A stretch of DNA of 64,000 bases from Metaphire vulgaris (GCA_018105865.1 CM030861.1:1821984-1885983), one strand, 5' to 3'. Shown: positions 34,386-47,034, numbered from the stretch's first letter. Numbers and translations are program-made. Notes: generated from the sequence alone by a model not told the origin.

Positions 34386-35095
34386 GATAGTAATATAAAA
34401 GAAAGAAAGAAAGAACCTATAGGCGTAGATTACAACACATGGGGATAGAAATAAAACAGGTAACACAGTTCAAGTATCTAAGAAGCATTTTCACAAGCGA
34501 TGAAAGGACTGAAACGAACGTTGAAACCAGAATAGGAATGGCGAAGACAGGCTTCACACAACTCAAAAAGATCCTCACACACAAACACATTACAACAACA
34601 GCAGCAACACGGCTCAGAATTCTTCAAAGCTATGTTTGGAGAGTTCTGATGTAGACTACGTATCAGAAACATGGACGTTGACAAAAACAGCAGAAAGGAA
34701 ACAGAAAGCTGCAGAGTTGTGGTTTCTCAGACGTATGCAAAAAACTTGATGGACAGAAAAAATAACCAATGAGGAAATACTAAAAGTTTTTTGTGTAAAA
34801 AGAAAATTGCTAAAAAACATAAGAAAGCAACAGTTGGCATTTTTCGGACATCTAATTAGAAAGGATGGAATTGGAAAATCTAGTCATAGGAGGAAAAACA
34901 GAGAGTAAAAGAGAAAGAGGAAGACAACGAATAAAGTATACAGACAGCCTAAGAGAAGCAACAAGAACTAAAGACAACATCGAACTGATAAGGAAACCCG
35001 GAAACAGAAAAGAGTGGAAATCCATGGTCGCAGACGTAGCAATACTGTACATGGCACGCGAAGAAGAAGAAGAATTATATTATACTATATACATG
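34386..35095 (+). mobile_element. LINE reverse transcriptase remnant, 3' part
   Basis: Continues with QVTQFKYLRSIFTSDERTET, then LRILQSYVWRVLM, then FFGHLIRKDG and KRERGRQRIKYTDSLRE, the typical C-terminus of endonuclease-bearing RTE/craniofacial-type LINEs. Ends in (GAA)n after AREEEE. Confidence 0.72.
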
Positions 35096-35206
35096 GAATT
35101 TTAAATCTCAATTACATTCGTCATCATTGTATGAAGTTGAATATCTTCATGTTTCGCTGATGAAAAACTGAACCAGAAACTCGAATTTTTTAAATAGAAA
35201 ACCTGC

Positions 35207-35367
35207 GTGACGTACTGTAATTTATGGACGACGCTTGTGGGGTGTCCCTGTCTGAGATTTGTGACGTACAAAATTTTAGGAGGGAGTCCGAGATTTGTGA
35301 CAGGTTGTGACAATGGAGGGCGTTCAACCTGTCAAAAAAATAGGTGACGTAATTTATGGACGACCCC
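35207..35367. mobile_element. two end fragments of the GACGTAATTTATGGACG type
   Basis: Two same-direction right ends about 130 bp apart (near 35207 and 35345) with CTGTCACAA-type words between. A left end (GGGCCGTCCATAAAGTAC) stands alone at 33330, beyond the LINE. Confidence 0.5.
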
Positions 35368-35497
35368 CAAGTCTCTTGGCTATAGTCTGTTCAGACTTTT
35401 GTCATAACGTCTCAATCAAGTAAAGAAAACGCAAGTATTACGAGAAATGTTAAAAAGCACACATTCAGGACATCCATACGTTTCCGCGTGATTTGCC

Positions 35498-35778
35498 AAA
35501 GGGCGTAAAACACGGGGGAGGGACGACGGGGACGGTCCCCTCAATAATTAGTAAGAGGGGGACAGAGTATCAATTATCCACCCAATGTTTTGTGCCTTAT
35601 GGTAAAATCACTAATTTCGGATAACCTTTTTTGCTATAGTCAGGGTATTCGGACAAAGAAAAATATAAGGATGACGTTTTTTTGCTCGTCAAGACTTTTT
35701 GGGAGACGAAAAGGGGGTCTGACCTGACTTTATAGACTATTCCATTCCCCCAATGTTGACGCCAGGTTTACGCCACTG
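35498..35778. mobile_element. hAT-like MITE with GGCGTAAAC ends
   Basis: The left end is mutated (AAAGGGCGTAAAAC); the right end is GTTTACGCCACTG. Perfect duplication GATTTGCC (35490-35497 and 35779-35786). Confidence 0.8.
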
Positions 35779-36892
35779 GATTTGCCGAATTTGTGGTTAA
35801 GATTCGCGAGCAGTGTTTTATCCATATTCCAGGCCTATGGTGGGGTGTTGGGAGTGGAATTTACTTGGCTGGAGGGAAAGAGACATAGTTCAATGAAAAA
35901 ACTTGTCAGTGCTAATTTTTAGGGGGGATGCATTTTGAGGTTTGAGGTTATTAGGGGGGATCATCCCCTAACAGGTCTGGAAAACACTGATTTTAAGAAC
36001 CGTTGAGTTACAGTACATTCTAGCGCATAGAATGTGGTTCACCAAAACAGCCGGACTTAGCCTCGCTGCGTGACTTGCAGAACGCCACCAACTAATACTT
36101 CCGTTTAATAACTTTATACCAATTAATTAATAACTATATATTGGTCGTTCTCTTCAGACATTTCGCAGCGCCTGTTGGTATTGTGGACTGTAGAGTACAA
36201 CATGTGCCTAGAATCCACTCTGCCTATATACTACTCCGGAACTCTAATTGAAATACAATATGCTACAGTGTACCTCACTAAATCAAGGACATGAAATAAA
36301 AGTCTTACAATTCAATATTGTGCGTATAAACAGGACCAATAAGTCGAATAAGATTTGTTTAGAAAGATGTCTTGCGGGCCGTCAACTAGCAGCCGGCGGG
36401 CCGCGGGTTGGACAACCCCGAGGCCTGAAGTATCTGAGTGGATCCTGAATGCAGTAGCATGCAAGAAAATCTGATTCAATAGTATTATCCGGGTTCAACT
36501 AAATAGGCTGATATTTCAGCGTTCATACGGAGTAATCCGGGAACGTGGCTTAGAGGCAGGCGGACAGACGCTGATATCAGCTTTGAAATTGCTGTATTGA
36601 GTTTCTAGGAAAGAGAAATTATGAGAAGTTTAAACAGTGTCGCCTAACTAATATGAACTGATCACGTGCTAAAATGCGTCGCGTTTACGGTGTCTCTTCA
36701 GTCCGGAGAAACGTTTTTCGCCCGCAACACAGACAAGCGCAGAGACAGGCAAACATACAGAGCGACAAAGGGACGGAGACAAGAGGACCCCATTTCAGAC
36801 GCTGCTCTTCCTGCACACGTTCCTCTTGCTAGACGCAATGGTTGTCCGAAAAATCTACGAGACAAATAGTAATGAAAGATGCGACAGATAGG

Positions 36893-37067
36893 CAGTGCTT
36901 AATCTAGGCCCTTTCCGGGAGGGGAAATTGCCCTTTCCCCCCCGGAAATTTCAAATTCTCCCCGGAAATTTTGGAATACTACATGGACTAACAGCGGCCC
37001 CTAGCAGAATTCCCCCCGGCTTTTTCAGTTCCCCCCCCCCGAGTCCAGGAGTCTAGATTAAACATTG
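36893..37067. mobile_element. hAT MITE, CAGTGTTTAATCTAG family
   Basis: Ends CAGTGCTTAATCTAGG and CTAGATTAAACATTG. Perfect duplication CAGATAGG. Confidence 0.92.
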
Positions 37068-37159
37068 CAGATAGGGCCTACTGTACACGTAAATGCCTAA
37101 GTGAAAAATTGATCAACATATTAAATAATTGAAATCTACAACTACTAAATCTACTCGGC

Positions 37160-37288
<129 letters not shown>

Positions 37289-37971
37289 AAAATTGATGAT
37301 TCTTCAACTGCTTTGTGTGTAACGGTAAGCTTATAACACAGGCACGGACATGGGTCCATTTTTTAAAACCCTACCCTTCACTACTTCAAACACAACCCAT
37401 CCCAACCCATCCCACGAAAACAACTGGGTTACTTTGACCCAACCCAACCCAACCCATACATAGCAATTTCTTAGACAGCGATTGATCGGCAGCAGTTATA
37501 GTGAAGAAGTGTGGCAATAAATCCTTAAGTAAACGTTAAGACAAATAATAACCACAGAAAGACGGAAACGGTTGAAACCATAGAAGTTGTTGAAACCATT
37601 GAAAGGCGTTGAATGTTATAGCGCAACTCTGACGACCATTAGCCTAAATGAAAAAAAGATAAAATTTTTCATTACATTATCACCGAAGAAAACTTGAATC
37701 ATTATCTTACCTAACAACCCCGCCCAACCCACCAAACAGTGTAAATTTCTGACCCGACCCAACCCATGGGTGGACCTAACCCATGTCCATGTCTGGTATA
37801 ACAGTGTAACCAGGGCGTCATTCTGTTATCCTCCTTATACTAGAACGAATAACACAGAGAGCACGAATCACATTGTTTATATTTCAGACATATTATTCTT
37901 TTATTTTCACAGTATTTGTAGGTCTAGTTTCGTAATTTTAATAGAATTTACAACGAAGGACATCATTTGAA

Positions 37972-38122
37972 CAGGGGCGTAGCCAGGAATTTGATTTTGG
38001 GGGAATGATGTGATTGGGTCATAGATCTTTAAAATTTTCAAAATCTTAAAAACACAATAAAATAAGGTTGAATGATTTTTGGGGGGTATATTTACCGATA
38101 TACCCCTGTCGCTGCGCCCCTG
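37972..38122. mobile_element. hAT MITE, CAGGGGCGTAGC family
   Basis: Ends CAGGGGCGTAGCCAGG and GCTGCGCCCCTG. Duplication CATTTGAA/CATTTAAA. Confidence 0.88.
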
Positions 38123-38492
38123 CATTTAAAATTATAAATATAAAGAGTTCATCAGTCCAACGAGACAGTTGATTCGAGTCTATAAAAGCGAAATCAAGCG
38201 CGTAAGAACAGTCAACTACCGCTGCACTATCCAGAAGCGCTATATAATATATTAACGACATTTCAATTAATTAATATATAAATCAATAAGCCTATGCTTT
38301 AGGTTAAATTGCTCAAATTATTTGTGAAAATTCTTCAGAAGCTTCCTTGTTGGGGTTTCTGAATCAATCAATCAATTAATTATTAGAGCTAAAAGGTTAC
38401 TATTGTCTGTCTCAGTCTTCGTCTCTGAACTAATTCTTAACTAATTCTTAATTAATTAACTATTTAATACAGGAAAGACGAGACTGCTATGG

Positions 38493-40020
38493 CTAGAATT
38501 TGACCACTCCGTCGTCGGCATTGTACCCGACGTTAACAAAGCAAGGTCCATGCAGTGGGACGTCGTGCATCTGTGAAGGACCCGCCACGGGCTTGGTTCC
38601 CCTGGGGGTGGCCCTAGGACCGACGGGCTGGTTCACCACCCCCTCGGGCCCCACCTGTGACTTCGGCTGACCGTTGGTCGTCTGTTCGTCCAGAACGATC
38701 TCCTGGATTTCCTTGCTTCTGTTGAGCAAACGCAAGAAGCGATGCTGAACACGGTACTTTACGATGAGACCGATTACAACCGCGATGACGGTTAGCCCGC
38801 CGACTACCGTGATGACTACGATGATGATGATTTCCGTATCGGTGTACTGTCGCTCGAAGGGACTTGCACCGGGGCCCGGTGCTGTGTTGTTCACGGTGGT
38901 TGCGTTGCCGTTGTTGTCAGCGGTTGCGGTAACGTTGTGAAAAAGCGTCGACTTTGAAGTAACACCGGACAACATCACGCCAGTCGACAACGGAGATGTT
39001 GTCTGTTGTTGCACTGGCGTTGTTGTCTGTTGTTGCAACGGCGTTGTTGTCTGTTGTTGCAACGGAGTTGTTGTCTGTTGTTGCAACGGAGATGTTGTCT
39101 GTTGTTGCAATGGCGTTGTTGTTGTCTGTTGTTGCAACGGCGTTGTTGTCTGTTGGTGCAACGGAGATGTTGTCTGTTGCAGTTGTTGCGTTGTCTTTGC
39201 CGAATCGTGATGTCCGGTCCAGTTGGCACTGTCCGAAGTCGACGATACGGTTGGTACGTCCGCTGCGACGCCGTTACTGGTAACCGAAGCAGCTGATTGG
39301 CTGCTAGAGGACGACGCCGTCGTCGTCGTTGTCATGGAAACAATCGTTGACAGAAAGGTCGACGCTGATTGGCTCCCAGCGACGTCATTAATTGTGGCGT
39401 TTTGTTGATTGGTTGAAACGGTTTGGTAAAACAGACGTACTGTTGGGTCCGGTATCGCCTTTTGATTGAGGGTCGACTAGGCAGTCTGTATTCGACTTTT
39501 ATTGAAGGTCGAGTTGTTTCCAGGGTCGATCTAAGGTCGACTGTTGAGTCTGTAGCTTCGACTTTTGATTGATGGTCGACTGTTAAGTCTGTAGCTTCGA
39601 CTCTTGATTGAGGGTCGACTGAGTTGAGTCTGATTGAAGGTCGACTTTTGACTTTTGATTGAGGGTCGACTGTTGAGTCTGTAGCTTCGACTTTTGATTG
39701 AGGGTCGACTGTTGAGTCTGTAGCTTCGACTTTTGATTGAAGGTCGACTGTTGAGTCTGTAGCTTCGACTTTTGATTGAGGGTCGACTGTTGAGTCTGAA
39801 GCTTCGACTTTTGATTGAAGGTCGACTGTTGAGTCTGTAGCTTCGACTTTTGATTGAAGGTCGACTGTTGAGTCTGAAGCTTCGACTTTTGATTGAGGGT
39901 CGACTGTTGAGTCTGTAACTTCGACTCTTGTTTGAGGGTCGACTGTTGGGTCTAAAGCTGCGGCCGCTTCTGTAATCGTTTCAGATAATTCTGTAGACGC
40001 AGTTGAAGCTACGCCTACGC
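38493..40020 (-). CDS. mucin-like single-pass membrane protein with two repeat arrays (frame break between them)
   Basis: The downstream frame (38493-39476) has a Thr/Ser/Gln-rich ectodomain with about eight copies of QQQTTTPL, N-glycosylation sites (NVTA, NATT), a transmembrane helix (IIIIVVITVVGGLTVIAVVI), a basic stop-transfer sequence and a cytoplasmic tail of about 85 residues ending DDGVVKF. The upstream frame (40020-39540) encodes a 13-residue repeat, VEATDSTVDPQSK, in about 11 copies. Small deletions in its last units break the frame. A branch-point-like CTGAT plus TGCAG at 40021-40025 looks like a splice acceptor, so the array is probably an internal exon and the signal peptide lies further upstream. 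The downstream frame stays open past its first Met up to a TAG at 39477. ATTAAA near 38463 may be the poly(A) signal. I know no exact homologue; a cell-surface mucin is the best description. Confidence 0.65.
38998..39195 (-). repeat. 24-bp coding minisatellite (QQQTTTPL)
   Basis: About eight near-identical 24-bp units encode Gln/Thr/Pro octapeptides in the predicted ectodomain. They offer dense O-glycosylation sites. One unit has an extra Thr, showing in-frame length change. Confidence 0.8.
39540..39955 (-). repeat. 39-bp coding minisatellite (VEATDSTVDPQSK)
   Basis: About 11 copies of a 39-bp unit, 13 codons, with few substitutions (A/S and P/L alternate). Units at 39455-39540 are decayed and have lost bases, for example a 37-bp unit, which breaks the reading frame at the 3' end of the array. 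Confidence 0.85.
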
Positions 40021-40030
40021 CTGCATTCAA

Positions 40031-42210
40031 AACATCAATCAGTCACCGTTTACGGTTTCGACAAATATTAATTAGGTCCCCTACACTGGCGTATCTAGGA
40101 TGGAGCAGGTAGGACAGATACCATGGGTGCCATTTGAAGCCGGCGCCAGAAACCTCTGTGATCTTGCTCTCTACTCAGCGTCAAAAGAGAAGAAACTGAA
40201 AAAACTGACTTTGAGGAGCACGTGATCATAGACCGGTTCGCATCAGTAAAAGCAAGAAAAGTGCATCTGTAGTTTTAATCTTTTGTCAATCGAATGTCAT
40301 GATTTGTGTTAATTACAGAATTGTAAACCTAATATTTACATTTTCTGACCCCTTGTCATGGGTGTAAAATGCCTCTGAATACACCCCTGATTAATTATGT
40401 CAAATTTTGACAAAGGGGTAATTTAACCAGACAATAATAAAAATGATTCGGGCATTTTCTTCAAAATTATAATCTGTAGAGGTGACAAAATAGCCTGGCT
40501 TTTTCCACACAATGGTTTTCTGATTAAATTGCTGAAGAACCGATTTGAATGAACGCAGCAGACATCATCTGGTGTTAAATTTACAGAGCTGGAAAAAAAC
40601 TAGGCTTTTAAAAACAAAATTAAGGTTTCAGTTTTTTTTAGTTTTATTAGCTTTTAATGTATGGCATATCGGCACTAATAATCCATTCTCTTTAAATTTT
40701 GTCACATATATATTCTGCTGTCTGCAGACAGAAAAGGTTTAAAACACTGCAGATGAGTTTTTTCATCTTTCGACTTAAAAAACAAAAACCACCTAAAACC
40801 CTATATTTTGACTTTTCAGGTTTTTTGAAAACCTTAAAAATTTAGCTGTTTAAAAACCACATTTACCGCCCTACAAGTTTCCCATTCCACCAAATGGATG
40901 CATCTTAAATTACGAATGTTATCGAAATCCCCAGAGATATACGACTATTTTGCCAAATAAGTTGTCATCGTAAAAGCAACAAAATTCCTTCCATCCAGAT
41001 TAGAAAAAAAATCATAGTATCTACGTGGAATTAGATCTACTGATGTTCACCACATTATTATAATGGCGCCATAGAAGTCACCGTGATTGCCTTGTGTGAA
41101 GAATAGTCCATCATTCGATTAAATAGATCTCTGTCTGTTTGAAAACCTAATTTTCATTTTACAGTGGCACGAAAGTTGACACCAGTCTAGAAATAGGCCA
41201 ATCATAAATAATTACACAGTGTTTTTAGACTCAGCAGCGATATTTTTAAAAAACTTCTTTTTAGAGTGGTTGCCCAGTAGTTAATTGGCGGTTTTTGATC
41301 TTCATAAATACAGGACATAGGCCTAGGCATCCAGTGTTAGACGCTGACTTATTGAAGCCTACATGTCAGCTGTTATTTTGGCTTATTTCTCAATGTTTGA
41401 ATGTGTTATGAATACATTGAATAGGCCCCACTCTTACAGTGTAATTGTCAGAATTATTTATGCGCGGCATTAGAAAATTACTCGATGACACTAAACCGCG
41501 TCAAAAATATCGGCATTCCGCGGAATTTTGTGACGGCTTCGTCCTTTGGCAAATTCGTTTGTTTGCGATCAATAATATTATTATCGGCCTATTTAGGCCT
41601 ACAATTACCGCAAGTTTGTAAATAATAATATTTATTTATTTTATTACACAAAGTTACGGGTTTTGACTACAACGATTCCTGCAGTAATGCAGTTTCTTTA
41701 ACTTTTAAGGACTTACTTTACGATCACGTTACTACGTAACCAAAGATGTTAGAATGCAAAGATGTTAGAGTGTAAAGATGCTAGAATGCACAGATGTTAG
41801 AATCCAAAGATATTAGAATCGAAAGCTAGATATGACATACATTATCTAAGAAAGCTAATTTAAAATATACCGTCTGACGATAAAACTCGATATTCAGCAA
41901 AGCCACGGTATACAAGTAATACCGTCACTTTCAATACGGCGGTATTATTTTTATACCGACATACTAAAAATCATCACTAGTCAGAAATAAAGAAGTTATA
42001 ACAAATATTATGAACATGCCATAAATAACAATTTTCGCAATAATATAATTTCTTGCGCTTACCGATGATACAAAGCAAAGTCACTGTTCTCAAAATATCC
42101 ATGATCAGCTCCAATAGAGCAACAGGTCTCTAAAACAACATTTAAAATACTATATTCGAATGGTTGTCTATACTATTTCAAATTCCACAAAGATTGCGAT
42201 TTGTTTTAAA
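40031..42210. other. upstream flank of the mucin-like gene; nothing certain
   Basis: AT-rich. ACACTGGCGTATCTAGGATG at 40083 looks like a decayed MITE end. Near 41750-41820 the words AGATGTTAGAATGCAA repeat about five times. No upstream exon recognised. Confidence 0.35.
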
Positions 42211-42211
42211 A

Positions 42212-42622
42212 GGGGCTGTCCATTAATTATGTCAACAATTTTTAGGCAATTGTTGACTCCCTCCCCCTTGTCAACAACTGTCAACTTTCAGTGACATCCC
42301 TAAAATTATGTTTTGACCCCTCCCCACTAAGACCAGTGACGGGTCCCCCTAAAAGTTTAGAAGGTTATTATTTTTGCAGCGATGAGACCTTTTCCACTTT
42401 CTTTTGTTCATCAAGTGTCATAGTGTGGTAGTGATGACCTTTTTTTGCTTGTCAGGTTTTCTCCGTTGTATTAAATAGTATTCCATGAAATCTCCGATTT
42501 TTTATCATTTGTAAAAAATGAGATTGTTGACGTCAACTTCTCTTGACCCCCCCTGTCAACAACTGTCAAACGTTTTCAAACCCCCTCTCTCTAATTTGTT
42601 GACGTAATTAATGGACAGCCCC
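42212..42622. mobile_element. ~400-bp MITE, GGGGCTGTCCATTAATTACG family, copy 3
   Basis: Both ends intact with AAA on both sides. Carries GACCTTTTTTTGCTTGTCAG at 42436-42455. Confidence 0.82.
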
Positions 42623-42679
42623 AAATATGAAAATGACAGAATTATTCTGCTTCAAAATGTCACAGAAGGATATTTGCTA

Positions 42680-42825
42680 TTGCAGAAAAAAATTTAAATG
42701 ATTGGAGCCTAGGAATAGGAAAAGAAACAGGAATCAAAGACAATATTTTGAAATGATAAGAACACTCAGAAACAGCAGATTGGAGATCAATGCTCGCTGA
42801 CGCAGCAATACATAGCACAAGAAGA
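42680..42825 (+). mobile_element. 3' tail of the same LINE family
   Basis: Encodes, with shifts, TKDNILK then RTLRNSR and LADAAIHSTR, matching the tail at 34970-35080. It runs straight into a ~360-bp (GAA)n microsatellite. Confidence 0.6.
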
Positions 42826-43190
42826 AGAAAAAGAAGAAGAAGAAGAAGAAGAAGAAGAAGAAGAAGAAGAAGAAGAAGAAGAAGAAGAAGAAGAAGAAGA
42901 AGAAGAAGAAGAAGAAGCTGAGAAGAAGAAGAATAGAAGAAGAAGAAGAAGAAGAAGAAGAAAAGAAGAAGAAGAAAGAAAGAAGAAGAAGAAGAGAGAA
43001 GAAGAAGAAGAAGAAGAAAAAAGAAGAAGAAGAAGATGAAGAAGAAGAAGAAGAAGAAGAAGAAGAAGAAAAGAAGAAGAAGAAGAAGAAGAAGAAGAAG
43101 AAGAAGAAGGTAGAAGAAGAAGAAGTAGAAGAAGAAGAAGAAGAAGAAGATGATGATGATGATGAAGATGATGAAGAAGAAGAAGAACAT
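42826..43190. repeat. long (GAA)n microsatellite
   Basis: About 365 bp of GAA with scattered interruptions and a GAT patch, starting at a LINE tail. A purine/pyrimidine tract of this length can form triplex DNA. Confidence 0.95.
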
Positions 43191-43484
43191 AGATCTCGAG
43201 AAATAGCACGTGACGTGACCATGGCTACTGTACTATATCCCATGGCTACTGTAATGTGCCTGATAGAAATAATCGCACTTTGTGGTAATATTGCCCTAAT
43301 ATCTCGTCGAGAATATTAACATTATTAGACCTCTTCAGTAAAAAAACGTCGAAAACTTACGCCAACGCGCCATTATCTTGGCGAAACCCAAAATACCGAA
43401 ACTGCGAGATATTAAAACGCGGTGAGGTGGTTCAGGACAAGCGATAGCCCTGACTTTCCTGGTTTTCCAGTATGCCTCTCCAGG

Positions 43485-43665
43485 CAGTGGCGGCTCCACA
43501 GGGGAGGCCCGTGCCCCTATCGAGTGCCTGCCCCCAGTGGCCCCCTGTTGGGACCCTACACTTAATACTACATACCTAACACAAATGGTTGGCCCTCCCA
43601 TGATTAGAAGACGCCACCTCAACGCCCCAACGGCCCCCACTTGCCAAATCCTGGAGCCGCCACTG
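43485..43665. mobile_element. hAT MITE, CAGTGGCGGCTCC family
   Basis: Ends CAGTGGCGGCTCCA and TGGAGCCGCCACTG. Flanks TCTCCAGG/CTCTCAGG are similar but imperfect. Confidence 0.82.
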
Positions 43666-43851
43666 CTCTCAGGCGAGAATATAATGCCTAAACAGGGTTT
43701 TATGAAATTGATTTCTGGTTAGGCTAATATTGTATAAAAATGGCAAAGCACGCAGCAGGTTTGTCACCATTTCTATTTAAATCATTTTGAGAAAAATCTT
43801 AATCCTAAATATAATTTGTTGACGATAGTTTGAAGATCTGTTGACAGGAAG

Positions 43852-43919
43852 ATGACTCAAAGAAAGAATTTCAGTCCAGTTACCCGGATGTTGACATTAT
43901 TAGTAACTGCGTTTGCATT
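43852..43919 (+). CDS. candidate first coding exon (signal peptide)
   Basis: An ATG opens a 22-codon frame with a basic start (MTQRKNFSPVTR) and a hydrophobic core (MLTLLVTAFAL), ending at a good donor, GTAAGAG. This has the form of a signal-peptide exon. No matching next exon was found nearby, so support is limited to composition and the donor. Confidence 0.25.
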
Positions 43920-43923
43920 GTAA

Positions 43924-44181
43924 GAGGGACTTAGAGATAACAAGGGTCCGACCGTGGGTCGACCAAACGACAACCCTCACTTGAACAGAAATCTCAGCTT
44001 CGTTTCTGCAAATAGTCAATTGAGTTCGATCACTCTTAGGCGACAAGATATTGACAGAGGCGCTCTTGAGGAAGACAACTTTAGCCCAGTTTTCGGTCAC
44101 CCCCTCCCTGCGAGGGTCGCATCATCATCATCATCACGTGCATGTCCTGAATTGGTAGCGTATGGGGGAAGGATGACATGA
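43924..44181 (+). other. balanced-composition block, possibly an exon, strand unresolved
   Basis: The plus strand is open for about 85 codons (GPTVGRPNDNPHLNRNLSFV, then ITLRRQDIDRGALEEDNFSP). The minus strand is also open over much of the same DNA and has a good donor (CAA then GTGAGG) near 43975. Codon-like composition stands out from the flanks, but I cannot choose a strand or name a family. Confidence 0.2.
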
Positions 44182-44889
44182 TTTTAGTAGTGCATTTTTC
44201 ATACACTGTTGCTCCTATAAATAAAATTAAGTTTATCCGGTATGCGTCGCAGGCATAAGCATGGGTCTATTTTAAAACCCAACCCATCATGATTCAGACC
44301 CAACCCACGAAAGCAGCAGGGTTACTTGACCTAACCCAACCCAACCCACAATAATGAGCTTACATTACAATTTCTTAGACAACGACTTTTCTTAGCCACA
44401 ATAGACATGGAAATTTCTGACCCAAACCAATTCAACCCAACCCATGGATAGACCTAATTCATGTCCATGTCTGGTGTATCGACAAAATCTCATAAAAATC
44501 TTAACCTTATAAACGTTTTTGCCTGGTCGAAGATTTTTCAAAATTAACAGCAGACATGGAAATAAATGATGTTTTCAATTTCCATGTGTTGGAATTTTTG
44601 AATTGGTTTCGAAGGTCAGTAAATTTTATTATTTAAAAAAAGAACATAATTTCACAATAAAATTCAGTTCCACACATTGTATTAAATGAATTTTAGAATT
44701 GTTTAAAAAGAAAATGACTTGAATAACTCAAACATACCTCTGGAGCAAGAACTTACATCCCCTGGAAATTGAATATTTTTTTGAAAACTATATCTTGCTT
44801 TTAACAAGTGTTTATTCTGATACCTGAAACTTAACTTTAACTCTAAGAACTGTGAAATTTAATATTTAGAAAACTACATTAACCGTGAC

Positions 44890-45049
44890 CAGTGTTTATT
44901 CTAGACCTTCTCTGAGGGAATTCCCCCGTTTGAAATTTACCCCACCCCAAAATTATTTTTTGGGACATTTTGTAAGTAGTATGACCTCCCCAATGTCTGT
45001 CCCCCAAAATTTAAACTCCCCAATGTCTAGGTTGTTAGAATAAACACTG
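44890..45049. mobile_element. hAT MITE, CAGTGTTTATTCTAG family, inserted in another repeat
   Basis: Ends CAGTGTTTATTCTAG and TTAGAATAAACACTG. AACCGTGA repeats on each side with one extra C on the left. The host is a CATGGGCGCCC-family remnant. Confidence 0.85.
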
Positions 45050-45173
45050 AACCGTGACCGTTATTTCTTGCCCTCCCCTGGAAAAATTTCTGTAGGCGCC
45101 ACTGAACTCAAACAAAGTCAAATGATTCGCTTTATGATAAAACCAACACAACGTCACTATTCAAGGCTTCGGC

Positions 45174-45345
45174 AGTGGCAGCTCCACAGGAGGTGCCGGA
45201 GGGGGGAGGGGCGTGCCCCCTATTGAGTGCCTGGCCCCTCCTGTTGGGACCCTATACTTAATACTACATACCTAACAACAAATGGTTGGCCCCCATGATT
45301 AGAAGTTGCCACCCCAACGCCCCCCACTTGCCAAATCCTGGAGCA
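45174..45345. mobile_element. hAT MITE, CAGTGGCGGCTCC family, right end truncated
   Basis: The left end CAGTGGCAGCTCCACAGG and the body match the family. The right terminus stops at TCCTGGAGC, with no inverted CACTG. Confidence 0.7.
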
Positions 45346-45545
45346 ATCAGCGCCACCAGTTTGCCGCCCGTCTGTTACTTGGCTAATCGACAGCTCCACG
45401 TTTCAATCATTCAACTAATCGCAAAAGCAGCCCAAAGTTTTACCGTCTCACTGAATTCTCAAACAAACGTAATATTCATGAATTATTTTAGCGAATTTAA
45501 AACTCGAGTTCACTGAATTCTCGAACACTGGTATAAGGTTATAAT

Positions 45546-45967
45546 CAGTGGCGGTTCCAAGTGGGTGGGGGCGGTTCAACGGTTATTTTTACACCCCTAA
45601 CACCCCCAACACCCCCCAGTTTGAGACCGACACCCCCAACACCCCTCCAATCTCAGCTATGGAATGACCTTTTTTTGTTTGTCAGACTTTTTTGACAGGG
45701 GACCTCAGAATTTACGGACACCCCCAAATTGATATAATCTAGAAATAAACCTGGGGATGCAATGAATTTTTTTAGGAAGTTGATGGGGGATGCAATGAAA
45801 TCCGGGAAAAGGTTAATAAGCAAAACAGGTCATTGGCAGTGTTTTGCTTTTTCTTTGGTCAGTACATGTAAATAATGAAATAATTCTTGCCGAAAAAGGC
45901 TGGCAGGCAAAACATCCCCTCGGTGGGGATGCATCCCCAGTCATCCCCCAACGTGGAACCGCCCCTG
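45546..45967. mobile_element. hAT MITE, CAGTGGCGGTTCC family, with a second element nested inside
   Basis: Ends CAGTGGCGGTTCCA and GTGGAACCGCCCCTG. Perfect duplication GTTATAAT. The first half (about 45579-45755) matches the separate element at 53018-53191, indicating nesting. Confidence 0.9.
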
Positions 45968-46081
45968 GTTATAATTGTATTAAGACGCATTGAACCATGC
46001 GTGAAACGGTCGGGGAGTTATGAGTTTGAATGAAATAGCTTTTCCCAAAGCGCACAGATTATTGCCCACGATTACCGTACC

Positions 46082-46274
46082 CAGAGTTTATTCTAGCCAC
46101 CTTGACATTGGGAGGAGTTTGAAATGTTGGAGGGCAAGATTTGTCTCTCCACGCTTTTTTTTGTGTGTGAGGGAGAATTTCCATCCCCCAAGCCAACATA
46201 TACAATTTTTTTTTTGGGGGTAATTTTAAAACTTTGGGGGGAATTCCCCCAAAACAGGCCTAGAATAAACACTG
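46082..46274. mobile_element. hAT MITE, CAGTGTTTATTCTAG family
   Basis: Ends CAGAGTTTATTCTAG and CTAGAATAAACACTG. Flanks ACCGTACC/ACCTGTAC agree only in part. Confidence 0.78.
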
Positions 46275-47034
46275 ACCTGTACCCACGGGGGCACAGAGTC
46301 CAAAGGGCACAGAGGCCCGGGCCCCCTCCTATATGGGTCTAGACTGCTCGTGAGATTCGTGAAAAACCGACGTGAAACATTGGGAGGGGGGGGTTGACGA
46401 CATGCTTTCATAAAATCCGTATTATCTCGTATATCAGCGCCACATCTCAAGATTTTAGTCTAATATTTCTGTATTTTTCTCTCGACTGGTGTCCCGCTGG
46501 GGCCCGGAACGAAGCAAGCCCCAGCGCGATGAACTTACGATGCCCCCGCAGGCCCAAGGCCCCTAGTTGGGTCTGACCGAGCTGGACCGTTCAAACGACG
46601 GCGCCCCTGTTGCGAAACCCTGGCTACGCCCGTATCGCTGATGCTTCCGTTATCTCGCATGAACGCTAGCCCTGATAAGCGCACTCTTCCAGTTGCCGTG
46701 CATCACAATACGATGGCGCTATAGATTTTCAGGATTTAGAATTGGTCCTGATCCAAAAGATTGTCGCCAGCCACTGAACTGATTTTCAAAATCATTTCTC
46801 AATATTTAGCGCAAGGCCAAAAGTTTATTTAAATAGGTCAATTAATCTTCAAAAGTTGAAATTCACAATGCGGGAAATAAATTTCTTTGTTTGAACTGCA
46901 CCGCTGTATGCTATTTACCCACAGGACCGTCATTGGGGATAGGGGGAGGCGGTGGTCCGTGACCCACTAAAGAAATAAAGAAATAATGTATAATGTATTA
47001 AACAAATAACTAAATGTGAAATGTGCAAGAAATC

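Noticed and set aside
39332..39479. Programmed frameshift between the two mucin-like frames (ATGA overlap at 39332-39335)
   Set aside because: The downstream frame is open well upstream of that ATG, so the stop-start overlap is coincidental; no slippery site is visible.
42660..43243. Long poly-Leu/Phe/Ser ORFs around 42.7-43.2 kb
   Set aside because: All are translations of the (GAA)n microsatellite.
43935..44181. Joining the signal-peptide exon at 43852 to the ORF that follows
   Set aside because: The intron would be only about 20-60 bp and no plausible acceptor exists.
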